From Culturomica sp. (GTDB taxonomy: Bacteria; Bacteroidota; Bacteroidia; Bacteroidales; Marinifilaceae), in assembly GCA_031271755.1 (NCBI GenBank), contig JAISVB010000052.1, forward strand, positions 1-64,000: a DNA stretch of 64,000 bases. The letters run 5' to 3'. The notes beneath the pieces were generated by a model, which worked only from the letters and a program-made list of their open reading frames with translations, did no database searches and was not told where the DNA came from. Below, piece after piece: positions 25,727 through 33,938 of this stretch. A program made the position numbers and the translations under genes. Every line of letters starts with the position of its first letter. Position 1 is the stretch's first letter.

Positions 25727-27118
25727 ATGAAGTACGACCTGATCGTTATTGGAAGCGGACCCGGCGGATATGTCGCCGCTATCCGCGCTTCGCAACTCGG
25801 CATGAACGTCGCCGTTGTCGAAAAAGCGGAACTGGGAGGCATTTGCCTGAACTGGGGCTGCATCCCCACCAAATCCCTCCTGAAATCCGCCCAGGTAATG
25901 GAATATGTCCGCCACGCGGAAGAGTACGGGGTAAAGACCACCGGAGGTGAAGCCGATTTCCAGGCGATGGTTGCCCGGAGCCGGGGCGTCGCCGACAAGA
26001 TGAGCAAAGGGATTCAGTACCTTTTTAAAAAGAACAGCATCACGGTGATCGAAGGACACGGAAAAGTGACGGCCGGTAAACAGGTGGAGGTAACAGCCGG
26101 AGACGGGACGAAAACACAGTACGAAGCCGCTCACATCCTGCTTGCCACCGGCGCCCGTTCCCGTCAGTTGCCGGCCATTCCGCAGGACGGAAAACGGATC
26201 ATCGGCTACCGGCAGGCGCTGACTTTGGAGCGGAAACCGGCCTCCATGCTGGTGGTCGGCTCCGGAGCCATCGGGTCGGAATTGGCCTGGTTCTACAACT
26301 CCGTGGGCACCCGGGTGACGTTGGTGGAGTTTATGCCCAACGTATTGCCGGTGGAGGACGAAGAGGTCTCCAAACAGATGGGGCGCTCCTTTAAAAAAGC
26401 CGGGATCGAAGTGCTGGTCAAATCTTCCGTGGAGAGCGTGGAAGAAGCCGGAGAGCTGTTAAAGATCAACATCCGCAACAAAAAGGGGGAGATCGAAACG
26501 CGGGAGGCGGAAATTGTCCTCTCCGCCGCAGGGATCACACCCAACATTGAAAACATCGGCCTGGAGGAAGCCGGGATCGCTGTGGAGAACGGCCGGGTCA
26601 AAGTGGATGCGTATTACCGCACCAATGTGGCCGGTATATACGCCATCGGCGATATTGTGCATGGACAGGCGCTGGCGCATGTCGCATCGGCGGAAGCGCT
26701 CTGTTGTGTGGAAAAAATGGCGGGTTTGGAGCCGGAACCGATCGATTACGGCAACATTCCGGGCTGTACCTATACTACTCCGGAAGTGGCTTCCGTCGGA
26801 TTGACCGAAGAGAAAGCCCTGGAAGCGGGGTACGAACTGAAGATCGGCAAATTTCCTTTCACGGCTTCCGGTAAAGCCAGCGCCGCCGGTGCCACGGACG
26901 GATTTGTGAAACTGATCTTTGACGCCGGATCCGGCACGCTGCTGGGCGCTCATTTGGTCGGGGCCAATGTGACGGAGATGATCGCCGAACTGGTGCTGGC
27001 CCGGAAAGCAGGCGTAACCGGCCACACCCTGCTCAAAACCGTGCATCCCCACCCCACCATGAACGAAGCCGTCATGGAAGCCGCCGCCGCCGCCTACGGG
27101 GAAGCGGTGCATTTGTAA
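25727..27118 (+). CDS. lpdA: Dihydrolipoyl dehydrogenase
   Basis: This 463-residue FAD/NAD disulfide oxidoreductase (E3 subunit) reoxidises dihydrolipoyl groups of 2-oxo-acid dehydrogenases or the glycine cleavage system. FAD site: 'VIGSGPGGYVAAIRASQLGM'. Redox-active pair: 'GGICLNWGCIPTKSLL'. NAD site: 'LVVGSGAIGSELAWFYNSVG'. Second FAD motif: 'NVAGIYAIGDIVHG'. Dimer interface with the catalytic His-Glu: 'KTVHPHPTMNEAVMEAAAAA'. No E2 or lipoate genes are in the window, so its partner complex is unknown. The stop codon TAA overlaps the first base of the downstream GTAAGA repeat. Confidence 0.95.
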   Translation: MKYDLIVIGSGPGGYVAAIRASQLGMNVAVVEKAELGGICLNWGCIPTKSLLKSAQVMEYVRHAEEYGVKTTGGEADFQAMVARSRGVADKMSKGIQYLFKKNSITVIEGHGKVTAGKQVEVTAGDGTKTQYEAAHILLATGARSRQLPAIPQDGKRIIGYRQALTLERKPASMLVVGSGAIGSELAWFYNSVGTRVTLVEFMPNVLPVEDEEVSKQMGRSFKKAGIEVLVKSSVESVEEAGELLKINIRNKKGEIETREAEIVLSAAGITPNIENIGLEEAGIAVENGRVKVDAYYRTNVAGIYAIGDIVHGQALAHVASAEALCCVEKMAGLEPEPIDYGNIPGCTYTTPEVASVGLTEEKALEAGYELKIGKFPFTASGKASAAGATDGFVKLIFDAGSGTLLGAHLVGANVTEMIAELVLARKAGVTGHTLLKTVHPHPTMNEAVMEAAAAAYGEAVHL

Positions 27119-27223
27119 GACCGTAAGATAGTAAGACACGTAAGACCGTAAGATGGCAAGACGTATAAGACCATAAGAAAAGCACCTCTTACGGTCTTAC
27201 GTGTCTTACTATCTTACGGTCTT
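27117..27223. repeat. GTAAGA-type intergenic repeat, inverted pair (locus 1)
   Basis: A 37-base element (27117-27153) built on GACCGTAAGATAGTAAGAC is repeated as a perfect inverted copy at 27187-27223, with a 33-base loop that itself holds degenerate GTAAG-like units. The pair exactly fills the space between the convergent lpdA and ispF stops and would form a very long hairpin in either transcript. Related single copies occur at 29453-29489 and 32900-32965. A bidirectional terminator role is plausible; a mobile REP-like or MITE-like origin is also possible. Confidence 0.85.
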
Positions 27224-27225
27224 TA

Positions 27226-27702
27226 TCATCTGTATATGAGGGCTGTGGCGTAGGCTGACACGCCTTCTTCCCGGCCTTCGAACCCCAGCGTTTCGGTGGT
27301 AGTGGCTTTGACCGATACGTCTCCGGGAGCCAATCCGAGGATCTCCGACAGGCATTGCTGCATAGCCGGAATGTACTCTTTCAGTTTCGGGCGCTGCATA
27401 CAGACCACACTGTCCACATTGCCGAGCGTATACCCCTCTGCCTGCAACAGATCCGCCGTCTTCCGGAGCAGGATCTTGCTGTCGATCCCCCGATACTCCC
27501 CGGAGGTGTCCGGAAAGTGGTAACCGATGTCCCGAAGGGCGGCCGCACCGAGCAACGCATCGCAAATGGCGTGGATCAATACATCCCCGTCGGAATGCGC
27601 CACGCTGCCTTTTTCGTGTTCGATCCGGATCCCTCCGATCCACAACTCCAGCCCCTCTGCCAGCCTGTGTACATCGAATCCGATCCCTGTCCTGATTTTC
27701 AT
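27226..27702 (-). CDS. ispF: 2-C-methyl-D-erythritol 2,4-cyclodiphosphate synthase
   Basis: This 158-residue enzyme of the MEP isoprenoid pathway releases CMP to form the cyclodiphosphate. Zn-binding motif 'RTGIGFDVHRLAEG' (Asp and His ligands) is at the N-terminus, followed by 'AHSDGDVLIHAICDALLGAA' and 'DIGYHFPDTSGEYRGIDSKI'. The C-terminal 'KATTTETLGFEGREEGVSAY' is typical. Length is standard. It is a single gene, convergent with lpdA and ending right at the repeat hairpin. A weak -7-like TATCTTGC lies just upstream. Confidence 0.96.
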   Translation of the reverse strand: MKIRTGIGFDVHRLAEGLELWIGGIRIEHEKGSVAHSDGDVLIHAICDALLGAAALRDIGYHFPDTSGEYRGIDSKILLRKTADLLQAEGYTLGNVDSVVCMQRPKLKEYIPAMQQCLSEILGLAPGDVSVKATTTETLGFEGREEGVSAYATALIYR

Positions 27703-27811
27703 ACGATCATAATTTGTTGCAAGATAGCGGAAAAAAGTGTTAACATCAAGGCTGCCGGATGGTTTTCTGAAAAAATATGGACGTTTTTTTTCGGAAATCT
27801 ATTTAAGTGAG

Positions 27812-27819
27812 TATATTTG
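27812..27819 (+). promoter_or_regulatory. -7 box for gldJ
   Basis: TATATTTG is an exact match to TAnnTTTG, 60 bases upstream of the gldJ ATG. It is preceded by a T-rich stretch where the -33 element would be expected. Confidence 0.6.
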
Positions 27820-27879
27820 TGGATTAAATCCATATCCGTGTAAATCGGAGTGTTAGCGTAAAATGACAAAACTATACTC

Positions 27880-29379
27880 ATGAAAAAACATCAGATCATT
27901 GCTTGGGGATTGTGTTTCATGTTGCTTTTTTCCGCCACGTCGTGCCAGAAAGTGAAGAGCCTGTTCGGAGGAGGCAAAAAATCTTCCACCACAGGCTGGG
28001 CCTATAACGACAAAAAGAACGGCGGGATCGAGTACAGAGAGGTAAAAAAGCAGAAAGCGGGGCCGGGACTTGTATTTATTCCGGGAGGAACATTTATTTT
28101 AGGACAGACCCAGGAAGATGTGATGAAAGATTGGAACAACATCCCCCGCCGGGTCAGTATCTCCTCCTTTTACATCGACCAACACGAAGTGCAAAACATC
28201 GACTGGCTGGAATACCTCAGTTACCTGAAACGGGTTTTCGTCAGCTATCCGGAGGTCTACAGGAAAGCGTTGCCGGATACTCTGGTTTGGCGCAACACGA
28301 TGTCTTACAACGAACCGTATGTTACCGACTACCTCCGCAACCCGAGTTTTGCCAAATATCCCGTTGTCGGGGTCAGTTGGGAACAGGCAAACGAGTTTTG
28401 CATCTGGCGGACAGACCGGGTAAACGAACAGATCCTGATCGACCTGAAGGTACTGTCCCACGATCCGGAGAACCAGATCGACGAAAACAATTTCAATACG
28501 GAAGCATACTTAGCCGGACAATATACCGGAAGTGTCAAAAATAACTACAAAGGAGTAAGTGGCGACAGACGGCCGGTAAGAGCGGAAGACGGCATCCTCC
28601 TTTCGGCCTACCGCCTGCCGACGGAGGCAGAGTGGGAATACGCAGCCTACGCACTGATCGGAAATACCCAGGACGAACGCATCTCCAATTCCCGCATCTA
28701 TCCCTGGGACGGTTCCTGGGTGAGAAATGCAGAAAAGAAGAACCGGGGACGCATGATGGCTAACTTTGCCAGAGGCGAAGGGGACTACAGCGGGGTAGCC
28801 GGGGATCCGAACGACGGATACATCTTTACCTCCCCTGTTATGGCTCTGTTCCCCAATGACTACGGTTTGTACGACATGGCCGGAAACGTGAACGAATGGG
28901 TGGCCGACGTATACCGTCCGCTGTCGTTCCAGGACGTAGCAGCAGACAATCCGTTCCGCGGGAACATGTTTACCACTCCCGTCCTGGACGAAGAAGGGAA
29001 TTTAGCCCAGAAAGACAGCCTGGGACGGATGCGGCACCGGCTGCAAACCGATGCGGAACTGGCTACCCGCGAAAACTACCGGACAGCGGACAACCGGAAC
29101 TTCAACGACGGAGACCTGCAATCCCGTATTTCCGGCGATATCAACTGGCAGTCCACGGAGGAGGATAAGGGAACATCGGACATGTACTACCAGAGCAAAG
29201 AGGAGATCACTACGTTGGTCGACGACGAATCCCGTGTATACAAGGGCGGTTCGTTCAGGGACGGAGCCTACTGGCTGAATCCGAGCGCCAGAAGATACCT
29301 GAATCAGAAAAAATCTGCCGCCACCATCGGATTCCGGTGCGCCATGAGCCACATCGGGCCGGACTCGACCGTCAAATAA
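27880..29379 (+). CDS. gldJ: Gliding-motility/T9SS lipoprotein GldJ
   Basis: This 499-residue lipoprotein (signal with 'LLFSATSC', Cys at about 22) has a formylglycine-generating-enzyme/SUMF1 fold. Diagnostic GldJ segments are 'KSSTTGWAYNDKKNGGIEYR', 'GLVFIPGGTFILGQTQEDVM', 'DWNNIPRRVSISSFYIDQHE', 'SYPEVYRKALPDTLVWR', 'FAKYPVVGVSWEQANEFCIW', 'YRLPTEAEWEYAA', 'GLYDMAGNVNEWVADVYRPL' and 'GGSFRDGAYWLNPSARRYL'. GldJ stabilises GldK and is needed for T9SS function and gliding in other Bacteroidota. Here it lies away from gldKLMN, as is common. It ties the PorP loci in this window to a working T9SS. Confidence 0.92.
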   Translation: MKKHQIIAWGLCFMLLFSATSCQKVKSLFGGGKKSSTTGWAYNDKKNGGIEYREVKKQKAGPGLVFIPGGTFILGQTQEDVMKDWNNIPRRVSISSFYIDQHEVQNIDWLEYLSYLKRVFVSYPEVYRKALPDTLVWRNTMSYNEPYVTDYLRNPSFAKYPVVGVSWEQANEFCIWRTDRVNEQILIDLKVLSHDPENQIDENNFNTEAYLAGQYTGSVKNNYKGVSGDRRPVRAEDGILLSAYRLPTEAEWEYAAYALIGNTQDERISNSRIYPWDGSWVRNAEKKNRGRMMANFARGEGDYSGVAGDPNDGYIFTSPVMALFPNDYGLYDMAGNVNEWVADVYRPLSFQDVAADNPFRGNMFTTPVLDEEGNLAQKDSLGRMRHRLQTDAELATRENYRTADNRNFNDGDLQSRISGDINWQSTEEDKGTSDMYYQSKEEITTLVDDESRVYKGGSFRDGAYWLNPSARRYLNQKKSAATIGFRCAMSHIGPDSTVK

Positions 29380-29416
29380 GCGGCGGCATGACGTCGAAAA
29401 AAATAGTCGAAACAAG

Positions 29417-29451
29417 AATAGAGGTTGCCTGCGGGTGCCTCTATTTTTTTT
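29417..29451 (+). terminator. Intrinsic terminator after gldJ
   Basis: Stem AATAGAGG (29417-29424) / CCTCTATT (29438-29445) with a run of eight T residues at 29444-29451. It ends just before the GTAAGA repeat copy upstream of murF. Confidence 0.85.
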
Positions 29452-29452
29452 A

Positions 29453-29489
29453 AAGACCGTAAGATAGTAAGACATGTAAGACCGTAAGA
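29453..29489 (+). repeat. GTAAGA-type intergenic repeat, single copy (locus 2)
   Basis: A 37-base copy that differs from the locus 1 element by one base (ACATG for ACACG). Another GTAAGA unit follows at 29491-29497. It fills the space between the gldJ terminator and the murF ATG at 29501, so it forms essentially the whole visible murF leader. No inverted partner lies nearby. Confidence 0.85.
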
Positions 29490-29500
29490 CTGTAAGAGAT

Positions 29501-30790
29501 ATGGATGTGATTGATTTGTATGAGCGGTTTGTCAAGGGACGCCGGGTAACGACGGATTCCCGCAGCGTAGCGCCCGGTGATGTGTTTTTTGCCTTGAAAG
29601 GGGAACGCTTCAACGGCAATTGTTTTGCGGAACAGGCGTTGAAAGAGGGCGCCTCCTGCGTAGTGATCGACGAAGCTGCTTACCGAACAGACAGCCGGAT
29701 GATCTTGGTGGAAGATGTATTGAGCTGCTTACAGGAAACGGCAAAACTGCACCGCCGGCGCTTAGGGGTCCCCATTCTCGGCATCACGGGAACCAACGGA
29801 AAAACGACCACCAAAGAGTTGTGCTCCGCCGTACTCTCCCGCCGTTTCCGCACCGTCGCCACGGCCGGAAACTACAACAATCACATCGGGGTTCCCCTGA
29901 CGCTGCTCGGGATGGACGAAAAAACGGAGTTCGGCATCGTGGAGATGGGAGCCAACCACCCGGAGGAGATCCGATTCCTCTGCCGCATAGCCGATCCCGA
30001 CTACGGCCTGATCACCAACATCGGCCGGGCGCACCTGGAAGGATTCGGGAGTTACGAACAGATCGTCCGCACCAAAAAAGAGTTGTACGACCACATTGCA
30101 GCCGGAAAGGGACGGCTGTTCGTTTCCGCCGACGATCCGCTGTTGATGGAGTTGTCCGAAGGGACGGAACGGATCCTGTACGGACAAAAAGAGGGGATCG
30201 CCAAGGGAGAGATCAAACAGAGCGTCCCGTATCTGGTGCTTTCCCTGAAAACAGGAAAAGGCGACCTCTATATTAAAACCAAGCTGACAGGCGGTTACAA
30301 CCTCTCCAATGTATTGGCCGCAGTGGCTGCCGGCCTCTTTTTCGGGATGGATCCGACGGAGATCCGCGACGCCATCGAAGCCTACCGACCCTCCAACATG
30401 CGTTCCCAGTTGGTCCGGACGGAACGGAACACGGTGATCTTAGATGCCTATAACGCCAATCCCGGCAGCATGCGGGCGGCCTTGGAGAGTTTCGCGGAGG
30501 TGAAGGCTCCGCACAAAATGGTCATCCTGGGGGAGATGAAAGAACTGGGAGCGGAAAGCGAAACCGCCCACTCGGAGATTGTCGCCCTGCTGACCGAAAA
30601 AAAGTTCGACGAGGCGCTCTTGGTCGGAAATCATTTTGAACATTGCTGCAATAGCTGTACCTTTATACGTTATTTCGAACACACGGAGGCCCTGGCGGAT
30701 TATCTCGGCGCACACAGGCCGGAGAACTCCTTCATTTTGGTGAAAGGATCCCGGGGGAACCGTTTGGAACAAATGATGGATTACCTATAA
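29501..30790 (+). CDS. murF: UDP-N-acetylmuramoyl-tripeptide--D-alanyl-D-alanine ligase
   Basis: This 429-residue ligase adds D-Ala-D-Ala to the UDP-MurNAc-tripeptide precursor of peptidoglycan. N-terminal UDP-binding domain: 'VTTDSRSVAPGDVFFALKGE'. ATP site: 'LGITGTNGKTTTKELCSAVL' at about 95. 'NYNNHIGVPLTLLGMDEKTE', 'VEMGANHPEEIRFLCRIADP', 'NIGRAHLEGFGSYE' (His/Glu active site) and 'DAYNANPGSMRAALESF' are all MurF hallmarks. It is outside any dcw-type cluster here. The glycosyltransferase gene starts 9 bases downstream, suggesting one transcript. Confidence 0.96.
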   Translation: MDVIDLYERFVKGRRVTTDSRSVAPGDVFFALKGERFNGNCFAEQALKEGASCVVIDEAAYRTDSRMILVEDVLSCLQETAKLHRRRLGVPILGITGTNGKTTTKELCSAVLSRRFRTVATAGNYNNHIGVPLTLLGMDEKTEFGIVEMGANHPEEIRFLCRIADPDYGLITNIGRAHLEGFGSYEQIVRTKKELYDHIAAGKGRLFVSADDPLLMELSEGTERILYGQKEGIAKGEIKQSVPYLVLSLKTGKGDLYIKTKLTGGYNLSNVLAAVAAGLFFGMDPTEIRDAIEAYRPSNMRSQLVRTERNTVILDAYNANPGSMRAALESFAEVKAPHKMVILGEMKELGAESETAHSEIVALLTEKKFDEALLVGNHFEHCCNSCTFIRYFEHTEALADYLGAHRPENSFILVKGSRGNRLEQMMDYL

Positions 30791-30799
30791 CCGGAAACT

Positions 30800-31552
30800 G
30801 TGAACGAAAGAATTGTCATTATCCCCACTTACAACGAAAAGGAGAACATCGAACAGATGATCCGTTACGTTGCCGGATTGAAGCCCGGATTTGATCTGTT
30901 GATCGTCGAAGATAATTCGCCCGACGGTACGGGTAAGATCGTCCGGGGGCTTCAGGCAGAATTTCCCCGGTTACACATACTGGAACGTCCCGGAAAACAG
31001 GGGCTTGGAACGGCTTACATCGCCGGGTTCCGCTGGGCGCTGGAAAAGGGATACAAATACATTTTCGAAATGGACGCCGATTTTTCCCACAATCCCGACG
31101 ACCTGGTACGGCTTTTCGAAGCCTGCCGGGAGGAGGCAGACATGGTGATCGGTTCCCGGTATGTGACCGGGGTCAATGTGGTGAACTGGCCGATGGGCCG
31201 GGTGCTGATGTCCTATTTCGCTTCCAAATATGTCCGGCTGATCACCGGTATGAAGGTGCACGATACAACGGCCGGTTTTGTCTGTTACCGGAAAGAGGTA
31301 TTGGAAACCATCGACCTGAACCGGATACGTTTCAAAGGATACGCTTTTCAGATCGAAATGAAATTTTCGGCTTGGCAATACGGTTTCCGCATCAAGGAGA
31401 TCCCGATTATCTTTACGGATCGCACCCGGGGCGCCTCCAAAATGAGCGGAGGCATTTTTACGGAGGCCATTCTGGGGGTCATCGCCATGAAACTCTCCAG
31501 CCTGTTCACCCGGAAATACAAGCGGCAGCAGCGTGCAGTCAACAGAGTGTAG
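30800..31552 (+). CDS. Polyprenol-phosphate mannosyltransferase-like GT2 (DPM1 type)
   Basis: This 250-residue family 2 glycosyltransferase of the dolichyl/polyprenol-phosphate hexose type transfers a sugar from an NDP-sugar to polyprenyl phosphate. N-terminal 'IVIIPTYNEKENIEQMIRYV', 'LLIVEDNSPDGTGKIVRGL', the catalytic DxD-like 'IFEMDADFSHNPDDL', 'DMVIGSRYVTGV', and 'DTTAGFVCYRKEVLE' with 'GYAFQIEMKF' and 'FTDRTRGASKMSGGIF'. It lacks the C-terminal membrane anchor found in some homologues. The start is GTG at 30800. It could supply lipid-linked sugars for surface protein glycosylation, a common theme in Bacteroidota; that is inference. Confidence 0.92.
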   Translation: MNERIVIIPTYNEKENIEQMIRYVAGLKPGFDLLIVEDNSPDGTGKIVRGLQAEFPRLHILERPGKQGLGTAYIAGFRWALEKGYKYIFEMDADFSHNPDDLVRLFEACREEADMVIGSRYVTGVNVVNWPMGRVLMSYFASKYVRLITGMKVHDTTAGFVCYRKEVLETIDLNRIRFKGYAFQIEMKFSAWQYGFRIKEIPIIFTDRTRGASKMSGGIFTEAILGVIAMKLSSLFTRKYKRQQRAVNRV

Positions 31553-31573
31553 TTTGTAGTTAGTTGCGATGTT

Positions 31574-32908
31574 ATGAGGACGTGGATAAAAGGGGGGATA
31601 CTGATCAATGAAGGGAGGATGTTCCGGGCGGATGTATTGATCGAAAACGACCGGATCCGGGCGATCGGGGAGCGGTTTTCTCCGGAAGAGACAGCCGGGT
31701 GCCGGGTGGTTTCCGCCGCCGGGCGCTATGTGATCCCGGGCGTGATCGACGACCAGGTGCATTTCCGGGAACCCGGGCTTACCCACAAGGGAGATATGGC
31801 AGAAGGAAGCCGGGCCGCGGCAGCCGGAGGGATTACGTCGTTCATGGACATGCCGAACGTCAATCCGCCGACAACCTCCCGCCGGCTGTTGGAACAAAAA
31901 CAGGAGATCGCCGCCCGGAATTCGCTGGTGAATTACTCGTTCTACTTAGGAGCGACCTCCGGCAATTTGGACGAAATAAAACAAGCCGATCCCGCCACGG
32001 TTTGCGGGATCAAAGTTTTTATGGGCTCCTCCACCGGGAACATGCTGGTGGATCAACTCCCCGTCCTGGAACGGATCTTTGCGGAGTCCCCTTTGCTGAT
32101 CGCCACCCATTCCGAAGACAATCCGACCATCGAAGCCAACCTCTCCCGCTTTAAAGAGCGCTACGGGGAAGATATTCCGGCTGCCTGCCACCCGGAGATC
32201 CGGAGCCGCGAGGCGTGTTTCAAAAGCTCCTCTTTAGCCGTCTCCCTGGCGCGGAAGTTCGGAAGCCGGCTGCACCTCCTGCATCTGAGCACGGCGGAGG
32301 AGACGGGATTGTTGGACGGCCCTTTCCGGCCGGAGAAAAAAATCACCGGAGAGGCAGTTGTACACCACTTGTGGTTCAACGACGAAGCCTACCGGACAAA
32401 GGGGCACCTGGTAAAATGGAATCCCGCCATCAAGCAGGAAGCGGACAGGGTCGCTTTGCTGAAAGCCGTAAATGCCGGCATCATCGATGTGATCGGCACC
32501 GATCACGCCCCGCATACTTTTGAAGAGAAAAGCGGTGTATACACGCAGGCGGCCAGCGGCGGACCGATGGTGCAACACTCCCTGTGCGTGATGCTCGAAC
32601 TGGCGGAGAGAGGCGAAACGACGCCGGAAATCGTGGTGGAGCGGATGTGCCACACGCCGGCCGCGCTTTTCCGGATCGAAGAGCGGGGATTCCTGCGTCC
32701 CGGATACAAAGCCGACATCTGTATCGTTGAAAAAAATCCCTGGACGGTTGAAAAAGAGAACCTGTTGTACCGGTGCGGCTGGTCGCCCTTAGAGGGATGC
32801 CGTTTAACTTACCGGGTACACGCTACCTTTGTCAACGGCCGGCAGGTATACGAAAACGGCGCGTTCGACGAAGGATACCGGGGAGAGATGCTGAGGTTTA
32901 GACCGTAA
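31574..32908 (+). CDS. pyrC: Dihydroorotase
   Basis: This 444-residue cyclic amidohydrolase closes carbamoyl-aspartate to dihydroorotate in pyrimidine synthesis. Metal-site motifs: 'GVIDDQVHFREPGLTHKGDM' near residue 58, the carboxylated Lys in 'CGIKVFMGSSTGN', 'LIATHSEDN', 'LHLLHLSTAEET', and 'IDVIGTDHAPHTFEEK' (Asp). The first ligand of the usual H-x-H is Gln here (Q-V-H); this may be normal for the lineage. 'ASGGPMVQHSL' and 'GYKADICIVEKNPW' follow. An allantoinase is the main alternative. The last codons AGA-CCG-TAA are supplied by the GTAAGA repeat. Confidence 0.9.
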   Translation: MRTWIKGGILINEGRMFRADVLIENDRIRAIGERFSPEETAGCRVVSAAGRYVIPGVIDDQVHFREPGLTHKGDMAEGSRAAAAGGITSFMDMPNVNPPTTSRRLLEQKQEIAARNSLVNYSFYLGATSGNLDEIKQADPATVCGIKVFMGSSTGNMLVDQLPVLERIFAESPLLIATHSEDNPTIEANLSRFKERYGEDIPAACHPEIRSREACFKSSSLAVSLARKFGSRLHLLHLSTAEETGLLDGPFRPEKKITGEAVVHHLWFNDEAYRTKGHLVKWNPAIKQEADRVALLKAVNAGIIDVIGTDHAPHTFEEKSGVYTQAASGGPMVQHSLCVMLELAERGETTPEIVVERMCHTPAALFRIEERGFLRPGYKADICIVEKNPWTVEKENLLYRCGWSPLEGCRLTYRVHATFVNGRQVYENGAFDEGYRGEMLRFRP

Positions 32909-32965
32909 GATAGTAAGACGTGTAAGACCGTAAGAGCTCCTTTTCTTACATGTCTTACGGTCTTA
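32900..32965. repeat. GTAAGA-type intergenic repeat, inverted pair (locus 3)
   Basis: The plus copy spans 32900-32935 (one base different from locus 1 in the centre: ACGTG). A shorter inverted copy lies at 32944-32965. The repeat overlaps the 3' ends of both convergent genes: the dihydroorotase ends AGA-CCG-TAA inside it (32900-32908), and the membrane protein on the other strand also ends AGA-CCG-TAA inside it (stop at 32955-32957). A 13-bp TAAGACCGTAAGA pairing can form a hairpin. Confidence 0.85.
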
Positions 32966-33938
32966 TCAACCAGTCCGTGAAACAACTGCCCAGAAAGAGC
33001 AGGAACAGGAGATCGCCCGGAAGGGAGTAACGCATGGTTACGAAGTAGTTGGCATACAGGCAGGAGAGCGGAAAGGCCAGCAGGTACATAAAATCGTGCG
33101 AGATCCCGGGCACCGCAAAGATAGTGGCGCTGCAGAAAAAAAGCAGGGAGAGCAGGGAAAACACACCTCTCCGCTGACTGACAACGGATCCTCCGTAATT
33201 GGTTAACAAGGAGAAGAGGGAAAAAATCAGCAGCAGCAGCAGAAAGCCATACCGGATCATTTCGTTTGTTCCGATCTCCACCAAATATTCGCCCGATACA
33301 AGAGATTCCCGGAACGTCGGCCACACATCTTCCAGGCGTTCTTCCCAAAAGTAATAAAAGAGGACAAAAAGCAACGGTGTGGCGATGCCCAGCAAAAGGG
33401 CCAGAATATCTTTTAACGTAGAACGTCCTGAAAAAAACAGCACGCAAAACGCCCACAACAGCAACAGGGCGAATTTGGGAAAAAGCAGTACCGCCAAAGT
33501 GATGCAAAAGCCGAAATTAAAAACAGGAGCGTTGGTTTTGTTGTTGCTGATGGCCCCCTGCAAACCGAAAAAAGCCAGAATAGATACCAGAACCGCCGCC
33601 AGCATGGAGTCAAACCCCCGGTTGGTCAACAATCCGGCCGTCAGCATCAGATAGAAAAAAGAGGGCAAAGAGGTATTGTGTGGCAAGAGTTTGTAGCGGG
33701 CGTTAAACAGAAAGAGCAGGCAGGCAGCCGTTAAAACAGCCATCCCTCCCAATACGGTACTCCAAATCGCCGGGAAGGTGTCCGGCAGGTCCACACTGAG
33801 CAACCCTTCGGAAGAGGAGGCGACATAGGGAAAAACCGGCCGGAAATAGTAGCCGAGCAAAACAATGGCCGCCAGGATAAAAGGCAACAGAAAAAGCCCG
33901 AATGCTTTCTTGGAGCGTAAAAAACCGGTAAATATCAT
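32955..33938 (-). CDS. Polytopic membrane protein, DUF6427-like
   Basis: This 327-residue protein has about ten hydrophobic segments ('AFGLFLLPFILAAIVLLGYY', 'SFFYLMLTAGLL', 'LAVLLFPKFALLLLWAFCVL', 'LALLLGIATPLLFVLFYYFW', 'YGFLLLLLIFSLFSLLTNYG', and others). The overall plan and the Arg/Asn-rich motif 'LLTNRGFDSM' resemble the DUF6427 family of Bacteroidota. No catalytic motif is visible and no function is known. Its ATG overlaps the purD stop (ATGA, 33935-33938), so it is translationally coupled to purD. The last two residues and stop (R-P-stop) come from the intergenic repeat. Confidence 0.75.
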   Translation of the reverse strand: MIFTGFLRSKKAFGLFLLPFILAAIVLLGYYFRPVFPYVASSSEGLLSVDLPDTFPAIWSTVLGGMAVLTAACLLFLFNARYKLLPHNTSLPSFFYLMLTAGLLTNRGFDSMLAAVLVSILAFFGLQGAISNNKTNAPVFNFGFCITLAVLLFPKFALLLLWAFCVLFFSGRSTLKDILALLLGIATPLLFVLFYYFWEERLEDVWPTFRESLVSGEYLVEIGTNEMIRYGFLLLLLIFSLFSLLTNYGGSVVSQRRGVFSLLSLLFFCSATIFAVPGISHDFMYLLAFPLSCLYANYFVTMRYSLPGDLLFLLFLGSCFTDWLIRP

